From: an uncultured Lachnospiraceae bacterium
GTDB lineage: Bacteria > Bacillota > Clostridia > Lachnospirales > Lachnospiraceae
Length of the DNA: 46,825 nucleotides
Assembly: GCA_944383835.1 (NCBI GenBank)
Contig: CALWRE010000042.1
Span: 1 to 46,825 of the forward strand
Direction of reading: 5' to 3'
Position numbers and translations under genes: made by a program
Shown: positions 15,870 to 24,748 of the stretch, one piece after another
Numbering within the stretch: the stretch's first letter is position 1
Layout of the letters: each line of letters opens with the position of its first letter
Notes under the pieces: model-generated
The model's database searches: none
Told to the model about the DNA's origin: nothing
What the model saw: only the letters and a program-made list of their open reading frames with translations

Positions 15870-17342
15870 ATGGAGCCATATCATATATACAAAGATATTC
15901 AGTCCAGGTGCAAAGGAGAAATCTATATCGGAGTGGTGGGCCCCGTGCGCACGGGGAAATCCACCTTTATCAAGAGGTTCATCGACCTGATGGTGCTGCC
16001 GAATATGGAGGATGTGTACAGCATGGAGCGCACCAGGGATGAACTGCCCCAGAGCGCCGCCGGGAAAACGATTATGACCACGGAGCCGAAATTTATCCCC
16101 AAGGAGGCGGCCGCCGTGCGCCTGGAGGATGGGATCGAGGCGAAGGTGAGGCTGATCGACTGCGTGGGATACATGGTGGACGGGGCCGTCGGCCATATCG
16201 AAAACGACGAAGAGAGGCTGGTGAAAACGCCCTGGTTTGACTATGAGATTCCCTTTACACAGGCGGCGGAAATCGGGACCAAGAAGGTGATCACCGATCA
16301 CTCCACCATCGGCGTGGTGGTGACGGCGGACGGCTCCTTCGGGGAGATTCCCCGCGAGGCATACATACCGGCGGAGCAGAGGACGGTCGCCGAATTAAAG
16401 AAATTAGGGAAACCCTTCGTGGTTCTTCTAAACTGCGAAAAGCCCTATTCGGAGCCGGCGGTTTCCACTGCGCAGCAGATGGCCAAGGACTATGGGGTCA
16501 GCGTCCTGCCGGTCAACTGCGAACAGCTGAAAAAAGAAGACGTGATCCGCATCCTGTCCACGGTGCTGCAGGAATTTCCGGTGACGGAGATCGATTTTTC
16601 CATTCCGAAATGGCTGGAGATCCTGCCGGGGGACCATTGGCTGAAAGAACAGCTGATCCAGGCCGCCCGAACGATCCTCGAACAGGCGATAAAGGTAAAG
16701 GATGTGGCGGCCAGCGTTTTAAATCAGGGTTCCGAGCAGCTGAAGGAAATACGGATGGGGGCGGTGGATCTGTCCGAGGGGAAGGTCAGCTTGGAGATGA
16801 TCGTGGAGCCCTCTTACTATTATGAGGTAATCAGCGATTACACCGGCATTCCCATTGGCGGGGAATACGACCTGTTAAAGACGCTGGGCCAGCTCTCCCG
16901 TCTGCGCTCCGAGTACGAGCAGGTGCAGAATGCCCTGGAGGCCGTCCGCTATAAGGGGTACGGGGTAGTGACCCCGAGGCGGGAGGAGATCACTCTGGAG
17001 GAACCTTCCCTCGTCAAGCACGGAAATAAATACGGGGTCAAGATGCATGCCCAGGCGCCGGCAATTTCCCTGATCCGGGCCACCATCGAAACGGAGATCG
17101 CTCCCATCGTAGGCTCGGAAAAGCAGGCCCAGGATTTGATCGAGTACATCAATGAAAGCCGGGACGAAGAGGACGGGATCTGGAGCGCCAATATCTTCGG
17201 CAAGTCGGTGGAGCAGATCGTCGAGGACGGCATTCAGGCCAAGATCAACCAGATGACCGAAGACTGTCAGATGAAGCTGCAGGACACCCTGCAGAAGATC
17301 ATCAACGACTCCAACGGCGGAATGATCTGCATTATTATCTGA
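15870..17342 (+). CDS. spoIVA: stage IV sporulation protein A
   Basis: 490 residues, the usual length. It is the ATPase that polymerises on the outer forespore membrane and forms the base of the spore coat. Walker A GPVRTGKST is at 24-32. The following conserved region includes GKTIMTTEPKFIP, LIDCVGYMV and VVVTADGSFGEIPR. The C-terminus GGMICIII is the hydrophobic tail involved in membrane targeting. The start is set by AAGGGGG 7 nt upstream. Its presence marks the host as an endospore former. It stands alone here between galE and darA, with a SigE-like promoter. Confidence 0.98.
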   Translation: MEPYHIYKDIQSRCKGEIYIGVVGPVRTGKSTFIKRFIDLMVLPNMEDVYSMERTRDELPQSAAGKTIMTTEPKFIPKEAAAVRLEDGIEAKVRLIDCVGYMVDGAVGHIENDEERLVKTPWFDYEIPFTQAAEIGTKKVITDHSTIGVVVTADGSFGEIPREAYIPAEQRTVAELKKLGKPFVVLLNCEKPYSEPAVSTAQQMAKDYGVSVLPVNCEQLKKEDVIRILSTVLQEFPVTEIDFSIPKWLEILPGDHWLKEQLIQAARTILEQAIKVKDVAASVLNQGSEQLKEIRMGAVDLSEGKVSLEMIVEPSYYYEVISDYTGIPIGGEYDLLKTLGQLSRLRSEYEQVQNALEAVRYKGYGVVTPRREEITLEEPSLVKHGNKYGVKMHAQAPAISLIRATIETEIAPIVGSEKQAQDLIEYINESRDEEDGIWSANIFGKSVEQIVEDGIQAKINQMTEDCQMKLQDTLQKIINDSNGGMICIII

Positions 17343-17358
17343 GTCAGGCAAATTTTTA

Positions 17359-17387
17359 TTTAATTTTTATCAAAACTGTGGTATAAT
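17359..17387 (+). promoter_or_regulatory. promoter of darA
   Basis: A perfect -10 TATAAT (17382-17387) lies 17 bp after a weak -35 TTTAAT (17359-17364) in an AT-rich stretch. The start codon is 30 bp downstream of the -10. Confidence 0.55.
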
Positions 17388-17417
17388 TGGTAAAACGAAA
17401 TGAAGGAGGCTTGGCTT

Positions 17418-17750
17418 ATGAAGTTAGTATATGCGATCGTACGGGATGACAATGAAGACGGCGTGTTGACTCAGCTGACCCAGCACCATTTCAGTATTAC
17501 CAGACTGGCTACCACGGGCGGATTCCTGCGCAAAGGCAATGTGACGCTGATGATCGGTGCGGAGGACGATAAGGTCCAGGAGGTGATCAACATCATCAAG
17601 AAGGAGTGCGGCGAGCACCGCAAGATTACGGTCAATATGCCTTATTTGGCCGGAGCCAGCCTGATGAGCTATGCCACGATGCCGACTACCGTAGAGGTAG
17701 GCGGAGCTACGATTTTCGTGGTGAATGTGGATCACTATGAGAAAATCTGA
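17418..17750 (+). CDS. darA: cyclic-di-AMP receptor (PII-like, DUF970)
   Basis: 110 residues. PII-like signal protein that binds c-di-AMP as a trimer (DarA of B. subtilis, PstA of Staphylococcus). Family marks are MKLVYAIVRDDN at the start, ATTGGFLRKGNVTLMIG in the ligand region and a C-terminal VGGATIFVV strand. The start at 17418 is preferred over the in-frame ATG at 17400. AAGGAGG (17403-17409) is spaced 8 nt from it, and the family begins with this strand. A hairpin at 17805-17835 probably ends the transcript. The downstream effector is unknown in this family. Confidence 0.92.
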   Translation: MKLVYAIVRDDNEDGVLTQLTQHHFSITRLATTGGFLRKGNVTLMIGAEDDKVQEVINIIKKECGEHRKITVNMPYLAGASLMSYATMPTTVEVGGATIFVVNVDHYEKI

Positions 17751-17804
17751 GGGGCGAAGGTAAGCTCCCAAGAGCAGAATGGATTATTTGAAAAGCTATG
17801 ACGG

Positions 17805-17840
17805 CAGGCCCTTCCGTTTCCGGCGGAGGGGCCTGTTCGT
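17805..17840 (+). terminator. hairpin terminator after darA
   Basis: CAGGCCCTTCCG (17805-17816) pairs with CGGAGGGGCCTG (17824-17835), with one wobble. The tail TTCGT is only weakly T-rich. It falls in front of the DUF1848 start chosen here and argues against a longer N-terminus for that gene. Confidence 0.5.
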
Positions 17841-17902
17841 CTGCAGGCGGGGCTTCCGCGTGCGATACCGAATCGAAAAAAGTTTTGAAACAGGTGAGAG
17901 AA

Positions 17903-18847
17903 ATGATTATCAACACAGGCAGCCGGACCGATATCCCGGCTTATTTTAGTTCCTGGTTTTACCGGCGGATCGAAGAGGGTTATGTGATGGTGCGCAATCC
18001 CTATTATCCGGAGCAGGTGACCCGCTATGCGTTAAATCCCGCTGTGGTGGACGCTCTCAGCTTCTGCACGAAAAATCCGGGCCCCATGCTGAATCGCCTT
18101 GCCGAGCTTAGGGCCTTCGGCCAGTTTTGGTATGTGACCATCACTCCTTATGGGAAGGAAATCGAGCCTGGCGTTCCGGACAAGGAAAAGGTCATGGATT
18201 CCTTCTGCCGTCTGGCTGAAATCGCGGGGGTGCGGGCGGTGGGCTGGCGTTATGATCCTATTTTCATCACGGAAAAATATTCGCTGGATTTCCATTTGAA
18301 GGCTTTTCGGCAGATGGCCGGACGGCTGGCAGGCCATACCCGCCGGTGCGTGATCAGCTTTATCGACCTCTATGAGAAAACCAGGCGCAATTTCCCCGGC
18401 GTGCGTTCCGTCACGAAGGAGGAACGCCGTATCATCGGCCGTGAATTTGCCGCTGTGGGCAGGGAGTATGGCATCCGTCTCTATACCTGCTGCGAGGGAG
18501 ATGAGCTGGAGGTATACGGCATCGATCCTTCCGGCTGCATGACGAAAGAGGTGATCGAGGAGGCCATCGGCAGACGTCTGGCGGTACCAAAGGGGTTGAA
18601 ACCTGCCAGGGAGGGCTGCCGCTGTTTGCTGGGCAGTGATATCGGCGTTTACAATTCCTGTCCCCACGGCTGCCTTTACTGCTATGCCAATTACGACAAA
18701 AAGACCGTGGAGGCAAACCTGCGCCTCCACGATCCATTCTCCCCTTTCCTGATTGGCGGAATGCGGGAAGACGACCGGGTGACAGAGGCCCGTCAGGTCT
18801 CCTGGGCAGATGATCAGCTGAGTCTGTTTGCGTTTCTGGACGGATAA
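17903..18847 (+). CDS. DUF1848 family protein with C-terminal CX3CX2C motif
   Basis: 314 residues. The start MIINTGSRTDIPAYF matches the family N-terminus and follows GGTGAGAG; the frame stays open upstream, but that part overlaps a hairpin. The function is unknown. The most telling feature is the C-terminal CPHGCLYCYANY (about residues 252-263), a CX3CX2C arrangement like the cluster-binding motif of radical SAM enzymes but placed near the C-terminus. A further CRCLLGSDIG Cys pair precedes it. Other conserved parts are VGWRYDPIF and CVISFIDLYEK. An Fe-S enzyme is plausible. It is convergent with tmcAL. Confidence 0.8.
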   Translation: MIINTGSRTDIPAYFSSWFYRRIEEGYVMVRNPYYPEQVTRYALNPAVVDALSFCTKNPGPMLNRLAELRAFGQFWYVTITPYGKEIEPGVPDKEKVMDSFCRLAEIAGVRAVGWRYDPIFITEKYSLDFHLKAFRQMAGRLAGHTRRCVISFIDLYEKTRRNFPGVRSVTKEERRIIGREFAAVGREYGIRLYTCCEGDELEVYGIDPSGCMTKEVIEEAIGRRLAVPKGLKPAREGCRCLLGSDIGVYNSCPHGCLYCYANYDKKTVEANLRLHDPFSPFLIGGMREDDRVTEARQVSWADDQLSLFAFLDG

Positions 18848-18881
18848 GGTCTAGGTATCAGAGGGCCAAAGCCCCTCTAAA

Positions 18882-20192
18882 CTACAGGAGCACCAGACCG
18901 CGGGAAAATTCATGGACAGGCGGGCGGTTCGTTCCCAGGGCGGCGGTAAGCGCATAGAGGGACGAGGCAAAAAGATCGGTATCAAGGAGGGAAAGGGCGG
19001 CCTGCAGTGTTTCAGGCCTGTCCGTCCCATAGAAGTCCGTCAGGATCCGGCGGGCGTCTGCCATCTTGGTGAGCAGGGGGATACGCCCCTTCTTTTTTAT
19101 TTCCGTAAGCAGAGGGGCGCTTTCTTTGCGAAAGCCAAGGACACGGGCATAGTAGGCGTAGCCGTCCTCCTTATACCGGAAAAAGGCGTCGGAGCGGATG
19201 TTCAAAAGCAGATGGAGCAGGGCCCTGCTGGTTCGGCTGCGGGTCAGCTGCCTGGTCTTTAGTTCATCGGTGAAGGCGGAGAAACCGCGATAGCCAGGGA
19301 GCAGGCGGCGGATGCGTGCGGCCAAGTCGGCAGAGATATCAAGGATAGAGGCCAGCTCGCTCTCACTGGCCCGCAGCAGGGCATAGCCCAAAGCGGCGGA
19401 AAAATCGTCGGCCTGCAGCAGCCGGGCTCCCCCCAGCTGGCGAAGGGTGCAAAAGGGGAGCTGGGCGGCAAGGACGCCGGGGAGGCTGTCTTTGCCGGCA
19501 CGGCCCTGTGCATCGCCTTTTTCCAATAATATCCGCCGTATTGCGGCGGCGGAGGCGTAGCCTTCGCTTTTTTCATCGGGAATCACCTCGCTGTGGTAGC
19601 CGCCCCGGCGCAGGATGGGCAGGGGCGAGATGGAAGAGTGAAGGCGGAGCAAAGCCTTTTGATATTCCAGCCCCAGGATCCAGTTGGGAGAGGAAAGGAC
19701 AGCGTCGAAATCCTCGGGGACAGGGATGGAATGCTGGACAAGATATTCTCCGGCGGCAGCCGCCCAGGCTTGCGGATACGTGCATCCCTGGGTCAGATGT
19801 CGGCGAAGGAGCCGCGAGAAGCCCTCCGGCTCCTTAAGAAAGAGAGACAGAAGGATGCGGGTAAAATTTTCGTTTTCATATTCGCAGCCATAGGAGAGGA
19901 AGTCTACCGCTCCCAGGCTGTCCAGGATGGATGCGGCGGCTCCGGCGAAGGCTTCGGCGCTGGCGCAGGCAAAGGCTGCGGGCAGCTCCAGAACCAGGTC
20001 GGCCCCGGCCTCCAGGGCCATCCGGGTTCGGGCGTATTTGTCAAGCAGGGCAGGCTCGCCTCTCTGGACGAAATCGCCGCTCATGATAACGACAATGAAG
20101 TCTGCCTGGCTTTTGGAACGGGCTTCGGTCATCTGGTAGAGATGTCCGTTGTGAAAAGGATTGTATTCGGCTACGATGGCTGTGGTTTTCAT
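18882..20192 (-). CDS. tmcAL: tRNA(Met) cytidine acetate ligase TmcAL (YlbM)
   Basis: 436 residues. It uses acetate and ATP to make N4-acetylcytidine at the wobble position of elongator tRNA(Met). The N-terminal nucleotidyltransferase fold is clear: IVAEYNPFHNGH holds the HxGH-like motif, followed by MSGDFVQRGEPA and LELPAAFACASAE. The start at 20192 (MKTTAIV) is chosen because AGGAGG lies 7 nt upstream; the ATG at 20198 would leave almost no spacing. In many clostridia this gene lies near acetate kinase and the DUF177-rpmF genes, and here pduL and DUF177 follow on the opposite strand. Confidence 0.93.
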   Translation of the reverse strand: MKTTAIVAEYNPFHNGHLYQMTEARSKSQADFIVVIMSGDFVQRGEPALLDKYARTRMALEAGADLVLELPAAFACASAEAFAGAAASILDSLGAVDFLSYGCEYENENFTRILLSLFLKEPEGFSRLLRRHLTQGCTYPQAWAAAAGEYLVQHSIPVPEDFDAVLSSPNWILGLEYQKALLRLHSSISPLPILRRGGYHSEVIPDEKSEGYASAAAIRRILLEKGDAQGRAGKDSLPGVLAAQLPFCTLRQLGGARLLQADDFSAALGYALLRASESELASILDISADLAARIRRLLPGYRGFSAFTDELKTRQLTRSRTSRALLHLLLNIRSDAFFRYKEDGYAYYARVLGFRKESAPLLTEIKKKGRIPLLTKMADARRILTDFYGTDRPETLQAALSLLDTDLFASSLYALTAALGTNRPPVHEFSRGLVLL

Positions 20193-20212
20193 TGGCATAC
20201 CTCCTGTGCATC

Positions 20213-20241
20213 ATTGTATAAAAATAAGCCCCCGCTTTCAA
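20213..20241 (-). promoter_or_regulatory. possible promoter of tmcAL
   Basis: On the minus strand: -35 TTGAAA (20241-20236), 17-bp spacer, -10 TACAAT (20218-20213). The transcript would start around 20206, leaving the Shine-Dalgarno at its extreme 5' end. That is unusual, so confidence is moderate. Confidence 0.45.
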
Positions 20242-20319
20242 CCCCGGACGGGAAAAAGCGGACAAATATCTATTAAAAATGCCCCAAAAAATGCATGAAA
20301 AACAGTACAAAAAACCCTC

Positions 20320-20347
20320 TTGCAATTATAGGAAAAGCGGGTAGAAT
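20320..20347 (+). promoter_or_regulatory. promoter of pduL
   Basis: -35 TTGCAA (20320-20325), 16-bp spacer, -10 TAGAAT (20342-20347). It leaves a leader of about 80 nt that contains no obvious regulatory structure. Confidence 0.5.
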
Positions 20348-20436
20348 AAATAATAGAGAAGGCTGAGGGAAAGGTCTGCCTATCGGGTCTGCCTGCCCCG
20401 GCCGCAAATAAATTCACGATGGAAGGATAAGAGATT

Positions 20437-21006
20437 ATGGAAGTATTAGTGGAAACCAGCGCAAGACACATTCATCTGACCCAGGAGCATCTGGAGATTC
20501 TGTTCGGTGCCGGCCATGAGCTGACGGTGAAGAAGATGCTGAGCCAGCCCGGCCAGTTCGCCGCCGAGGAAAAGGTAGAGGTAGTGGGACCCAAGGGCAG
20601 CCTGAAAATGTCCGTTCTGGGTCCTGTCCGCAAGGCTACGCAGGTGGAGGTGTCCTTGACCGACGCCAGGACTCTGGGCATCAAGGCCCTGATCCGCGAG
20701 TCCGGCGATATTGCCGGCACCAACGGCTGCAAGCTGATTGGCCCCTGCGGCGAGGTGGAGATCCAAGAGGGCGTGATCGCGGCAAAGCGCCACATACACA
20801 TGACGCCTGAGGACGCTGCCGCCTGCGGCCTGAAGGACAAGGACGTTGTCGCCCTGAAGGTTAATTCCCCGGAGCGCTCCCTGATTTTCGGCGACGTGGT
20901 GGTTCGTGTAAGCCCCTCCTATGCGCTGGCTGCCCATATCGATACCGACGAGTCCAATGCCCTTGCTCCCGAGGGAACGGTGTACGGCACAATCGTAGAG
21001 TTCTGA
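20437..21006 (+). CDS. pduL: PduL-type phosphate acyltransferase
   Basis: 189 residues. Interconverts acyl-CoA and acyl phosphate (acetyl or propionyl). Both halves of the duplicated beta-barrel carry the zinc-binding motif: ARHIHL (His11, His13) and KRHIHM (His119, His121). The protein starts almost directly at the first motif. It therefore lacks the N-terminal encapsulation peptide of microcompartment PduL, and no shell genes are near. A general phosphotransacetylase role is more likely. It sits between tmcAL and DUF177, a place where acetate-kinase or pta genes often lie in related genomes, from memory. Confidence 0.9.
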   Translation: MEVLVETSARHIHLTQEHLEILFGAGHELTVKKMLSQPGQFAAEEKVEVVGPKGSLKMSVLGPVRKATQVEVSLTDARTLGIKALIRESGDIAGTNGCKLIGPCGEVEIQEGVIAAKRHIHMTPEDAAACGLKDKDVVALKVNSPERSLIFGDVVVRVSPSYALAAHIDTDESNALAPEGTVYGTIVEF

Positions 21007-21023
21007 CGCTAGAGTTCTGACGC
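20996..21023 (+). repeat. 14-bp perfect tandem duplication at the pduL stop
   Basis: TAGAGTTCTGACGC occurs twice head to tail (20996-21009 and 21010-21023). The first copy contains the pduL stop codon, so the coding sequence is unaffected. It looks like a recent slippage event. Confidence 0.85.
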
Positions 21024-21097
21024 GGAGGAGTCCTGGAAATTTTCGATTTTGACGGATTTTAATGGGATTTTGATCAGATTTTGATGGATTCTGAAAA

Positions 21098-21132
21098 TTT
21101 TCGTTGACAACGAAAAATCGATTATGTATAAT
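21098..21132 (+). promoter_or_regulatory. perfect consensus promoter with a palindrome over the -35 box
   Basis: -35 TTGACA (21104-21109), 17-bp spacer, -10 TATAAT (21127-21132), which is full SigA consensus. The -35 box sits in the centre of TTTTCGTTGACAACGAAAA (21098-21116), whose 9-nt arms are exact complements. This is well placed for a dimeric repressor. It drives DUF177 and rpmF. Confidence 0.8.
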
Positions 21133-21160
21133 AGCTGAGTATGCGTATGAGGAGATAAAG

Positions 21161-21706
21161 ATGCAGATCCATTTATCCGAAGTTCTTGGCCTGGAAGAGA
21201 ATACGGCAAAGACTTACACGGCTCCTCTTTCCTTTGATACCTTCGACTGTTTCGGTCGAATCTGTCCGGTGAAGAGGAAGGAGCCGGTGACGCTATCCCT
21301 TCTTCATAAGAAAGGAAAGAAGCTGTTCATTACCGCAGAGGTTCATGTACTGCTGGGTCTTCCCTGCGACCGCTGCCTGCGGGAGGTGCAGGTGCCGTTA
21401 GACTTTGTCAGCGAGTTTGAGGTGGATATGAATCAGACCGATGAGGAACGCGTCCGGAATCTGGAGGAAGCAGCCTTTATCGAAGGATATACGTTGGATG
21501 TGGACAGGCTCGTCTGCGGCGAGATGCTTGTACATATGCCGATGAAGGTTCTGTGCAGCGAGGACTGCAAAGGACTGGACGAGGGACATGGTACAACTTC
21601 CGGCCATTCGGACAGCGGCGCCGATGAAGAGGCCCTGGATCCCAGGATGGCTGTCATCCGCGATATATTTCAGAAAGCAAATTCAAATGGAGATAAGGAG
21701 GTGTAA
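21161..21706 (+). CDS. YceD/DUF177 family protein
   Basis: 181 residues; the start after GAGGAG (21149-21154) is used because the frame extended upstream would run through the promoter. DUF177 proteins lie beside rpmF in most bacteria and have been linked to 23S rRNA accumulation or ribosome assembly. CDRCLREV and LCSEDCKGL are conserved. The usual second Cys pair (CPxCG) that follows CKGL is replaced by a His/Ser/Gly-rich stretch (DEGHGTTSGHSDSG), so a complete zinc site may be absent. It ends four bases before rpmF. Confidence 0.88.
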   Translation: MQIHLSEVLGLEENTAKTYTAPLSFDTFDCFGRICPVKRKEPVTLSLLHKKGKKLFITAEVHVLLGLPCDRCLREVQVPLDFVSEFEVDMNQTDEERVRNLEEAAFIEGYTLDVDRLVCGEMLVHMPMKVLCSEDCKGLDEGHGTTSGHSDSGADEEALDPRMAVIRDIFQKANSNGDKEV

Positions 21707-21709
21707 CCT

Positions 21710-21892
21710 GTGTCTATTTGTCCTAAGAATAAATCTTCCAAAGCCAGAAGAGACAGCCGGAGAGCAAACTGGAAAATGAGCGCTCCCAATCTGGTTAAGT
21801 GCAGCAAGTGCGGCGCCCTGATGATGCCTCATCGGGTATGCAAGGCCTGCGGTTCTTACAACAAGAAAGAGATCATTCCGGTAGAGGAATAA
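21710..21892 (+). CDS. rpmF: 50S ribosomal protein L32
   Basis: 60 residues, small basic ribosomal protein. It starts with GTG at 21710 behind AAGGAGGTG. The N-terminus SICPKNKSSKARRDSRRANW is typical. A four-cysteine zinc ribbon is intact (CSKC and CKAC). It is co-transcribed with DUF177, and a strong terminator follows directly, so in this genome the transcript does not run on to plsX, which lies 7 kb away. Confidence 0.97.
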   Translation: MSICPKNKSSKARRDSRRANWKMSAPNLVKCSKCGALMMPHRVCKACGSYNKKEIIPVEE

Positions 21893-21906
21893 AGACAAGA
21901 AGGCAG

Positions 21907-21939
21907 GGGTTCTCCGATGGATTCGGAGAGCCCTTTTTT
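21907..21939 (+). terminator. intrinsic terminator after rpmF
   Basis: An 11-bp stem, GGGTTCTCCGA with TCGGAGAGCCC (one wobble), is followed by six T residues. Confidence 0.92.
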
Positions 21940-21985
21940 ACTCATGCGCTTGACGGCGCACTTTTGTTTATAGGAGGAGACAGAT

Positions 21986-22648
21986 ATGGGAGGAATCTTT
22001 TCGCTGGACGGGCCGCTGATGCAGCTTCTAAATAAGCTGGCGGACCTTTTGACGCTCAGTATTTTGTGGCTGCTGGGCTGCCTGCCGATCGTGACGATCG
22101 GGGCGTCCACCACGGCCCTTTACTATGCGGTGATGAAGATGATCCGCGGCGAGGGGCGGGTGTCTTCTAATTTTTTCAAATCCTATAAGCAGAATCTCAA
22201 GCAGGCAATCGTTGTGGAACTGATTATGGCGGCGGTGGGCTTGATCCTTTTCGTGGATTTGTGGTATGCCTTTGCGACGGAGGGCCTTTTTGCGGAAATT
22301 TTATCCGTGGCGGCTTTTGCCATGCTTGTTGTTTACGGGGCTGTCCTCAGCTACCTTTTCCCCCTGCTGTCCCGTTTCTACTATACGACGGGGGTACTGC
22401 TAAAGAATGCGGTTTTGATTGCCATGCTGAATCTTCCCTATACGATTGTGATTCTCCTTTTAAACCTTGCACCCTGGCTGCTTTTCTTCCTGCGGCCGGA
22501 TCTATTCTTCCGCCTGCTGCCGGTGCTTGTTTTTCTGGGAGCAGGGCTTATCGCCTATGTGAATTCCCTGATGTTTCAGCGCATTTTCCGCAAATACACA
22601 CCGAAAGAGGTTCTGGAGGAAGAAGAAAACAGCTTGCACAATGCATGA
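21986..22648 (+). CDS. YesL/DUF624 family membrane protein
   Basis: 220 residues with about five membrane segments. The N-terminal MGGIFSLDGPLMQLLNKLAD and LGCLPIVTIGASTTALYY are typical of the YesL/DUF624 family, often found beside sugar transport or glycoside hydrolase genes. The biochemical role is unknown. The C-terminus is acidic (EVLEEEENS). Ribosome site AGGAGG. It has its own start after the rpmF terminator, so a promoter must lie in 21940-21985 or read-through occurs; I could not pick a clear one. Confidence 0.85.
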   Translation: MGGIFSLDGPLMQLLNKLADLLTLSILWLLGCLPIVTIGASTTALYYAVMKMIRGEGRVSSNFFKSYKQNLKQAIVVELIMAAVGLILFVDLWYAFATEGLFAEILSVAAFAMLVVYGAVLSYLFPLLSRFYYTTGVLLKNAVLIAMLNLPYTIVILLLNLAPWLLFFLRPDLFFRLLPVLVFLGAGLIAYVNSLMFQRIFRKYTPKEVLEEEENSLHNA

Positions 22649-22856
22649 AAAAATGCGAGCCCTGGCCCCCGGCTGGGAGGCCCCAGACCGGGCGGGCCGA
22701 GGCCTGGCAGGATGCACAGGCCGCCGCGAAGAAGGCCCTTTGGCGGGCCGGGAATGCCCCTGCCTCCGCCCAGGAGAAGAGGCGGCTGCCTGGGCTGCCT
22801 TATGGGTACTGGGCGCAGCCGCTGTCATTGTGCTGGCGCTGGCATGCATCCTGTAG
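22641..22856 (+). CDS. possible small membrane protein (uncertain, perhaps frameshifted)
   Basis: A 71-residue frame overlapping the yesL stop by 8 bp, with a C-terminal hydrophobic helix AALWVLGAAAVIVLALACIL. There is no well-spaced ribosome site. The +2 frame of the same stretch, continuous with the yesL frame after its stop, encodes a Pro/Arg/Gly-rich segment ending PPPRRRGGCLGCL. That type of segment commonly precedes such a helix in small clostridial membrane proteins. A single-base shift near 22795-22810 would join the two, so this may be a decayed or misread gene. Low confidence either way. Confidence 0.3.
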   Translation: MHEKMRALAPGWEAPDRAGRGLAGCTGRREEGPLAGRECPCLRPGEEAAAWAALWVLGAAAVIVLALACIL

Positions 22857-22885
22857 TTTGGCAGTGTGTTAGCAATCAGAAAATA

Positions 22886-22942
22886 AAAATCGTCTGTTCC
22901 TATGGCCGAGCGCATCGGCTCACGGAACAGGCGATTTTCTTT
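22886..22942 (+). terminator. long hairpin terminator
   Basis: AAAATCGTCTGTTCC (22886-22900) pairs with GGAACAGGCGATTTT (22924-22938), with one wobble. A smaller inner stem (GCCGA/TCGGC) and a CTTT tail complete it. It ends the yesL transcript. Confidence 0.8.
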
Positions 22943-23105
22943 GCTTGAAAGGCAAAGCGTTTCTGCCGCATTTTTAATATACTTCCTGCTTTTGATCCTC
23001 GCATCGGCCGGTTTTGATTCATCGTCGGGAATGGCCCACGGATTGCCGATTTTTAATCAAAGTAAAAAGGAAAGAAAAAATAGGCTGTTTCAGATATGAA
23101 GCAAT

Positions 23106-23127
23106 GACTGAAAACAGTCTTTTTTTG
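23106..23127 (+). terminator. short hairpin with long T run
   Basis: GACTG-AAAA-CAGTC followed by eight T residues, located 80 bp before the PTS operon. An alternative longer pairing with GGCTGTTTCAG upstream is possible. It could be a second terminator or an attenuator of the operon. Confidence 0.65.
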
Positions 23128-23199
23128 CGTTTTGGAGACGCTAAAGATAATCTTTTCTTTTATCAGCACACTTTATAGAATATAAACAGAAGGAGGTAA

Positions 23200-24675
<1,476 letters not shown>

Positions 24676-24748
24676 AACAGCAATAGGGAGAAGCCGGGCG
24701 GATGCCCGAGAAAATGTATTAACACAGCCAAATGGATAGGAGGGCAAA

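Noticed and set aside
17798-17902. Longer N-terminus for the DUF1848 gene
   Set aside because: It would run through a hairpin, is Gly/Ser/Ala-rich, and the family start MIINTGSRTDIPA with a ribosome site lies at 17903.
23106-23127. Antiterminator target (RAT) for a BglG-type RNA-binding protein
   Set aside because: The operon's regulator has helix-turn-helix domains and EIIA/EIIB domains, so it is a DNA-binding LicR-type activator. No RAT-like sequence overlaps the hairpin.
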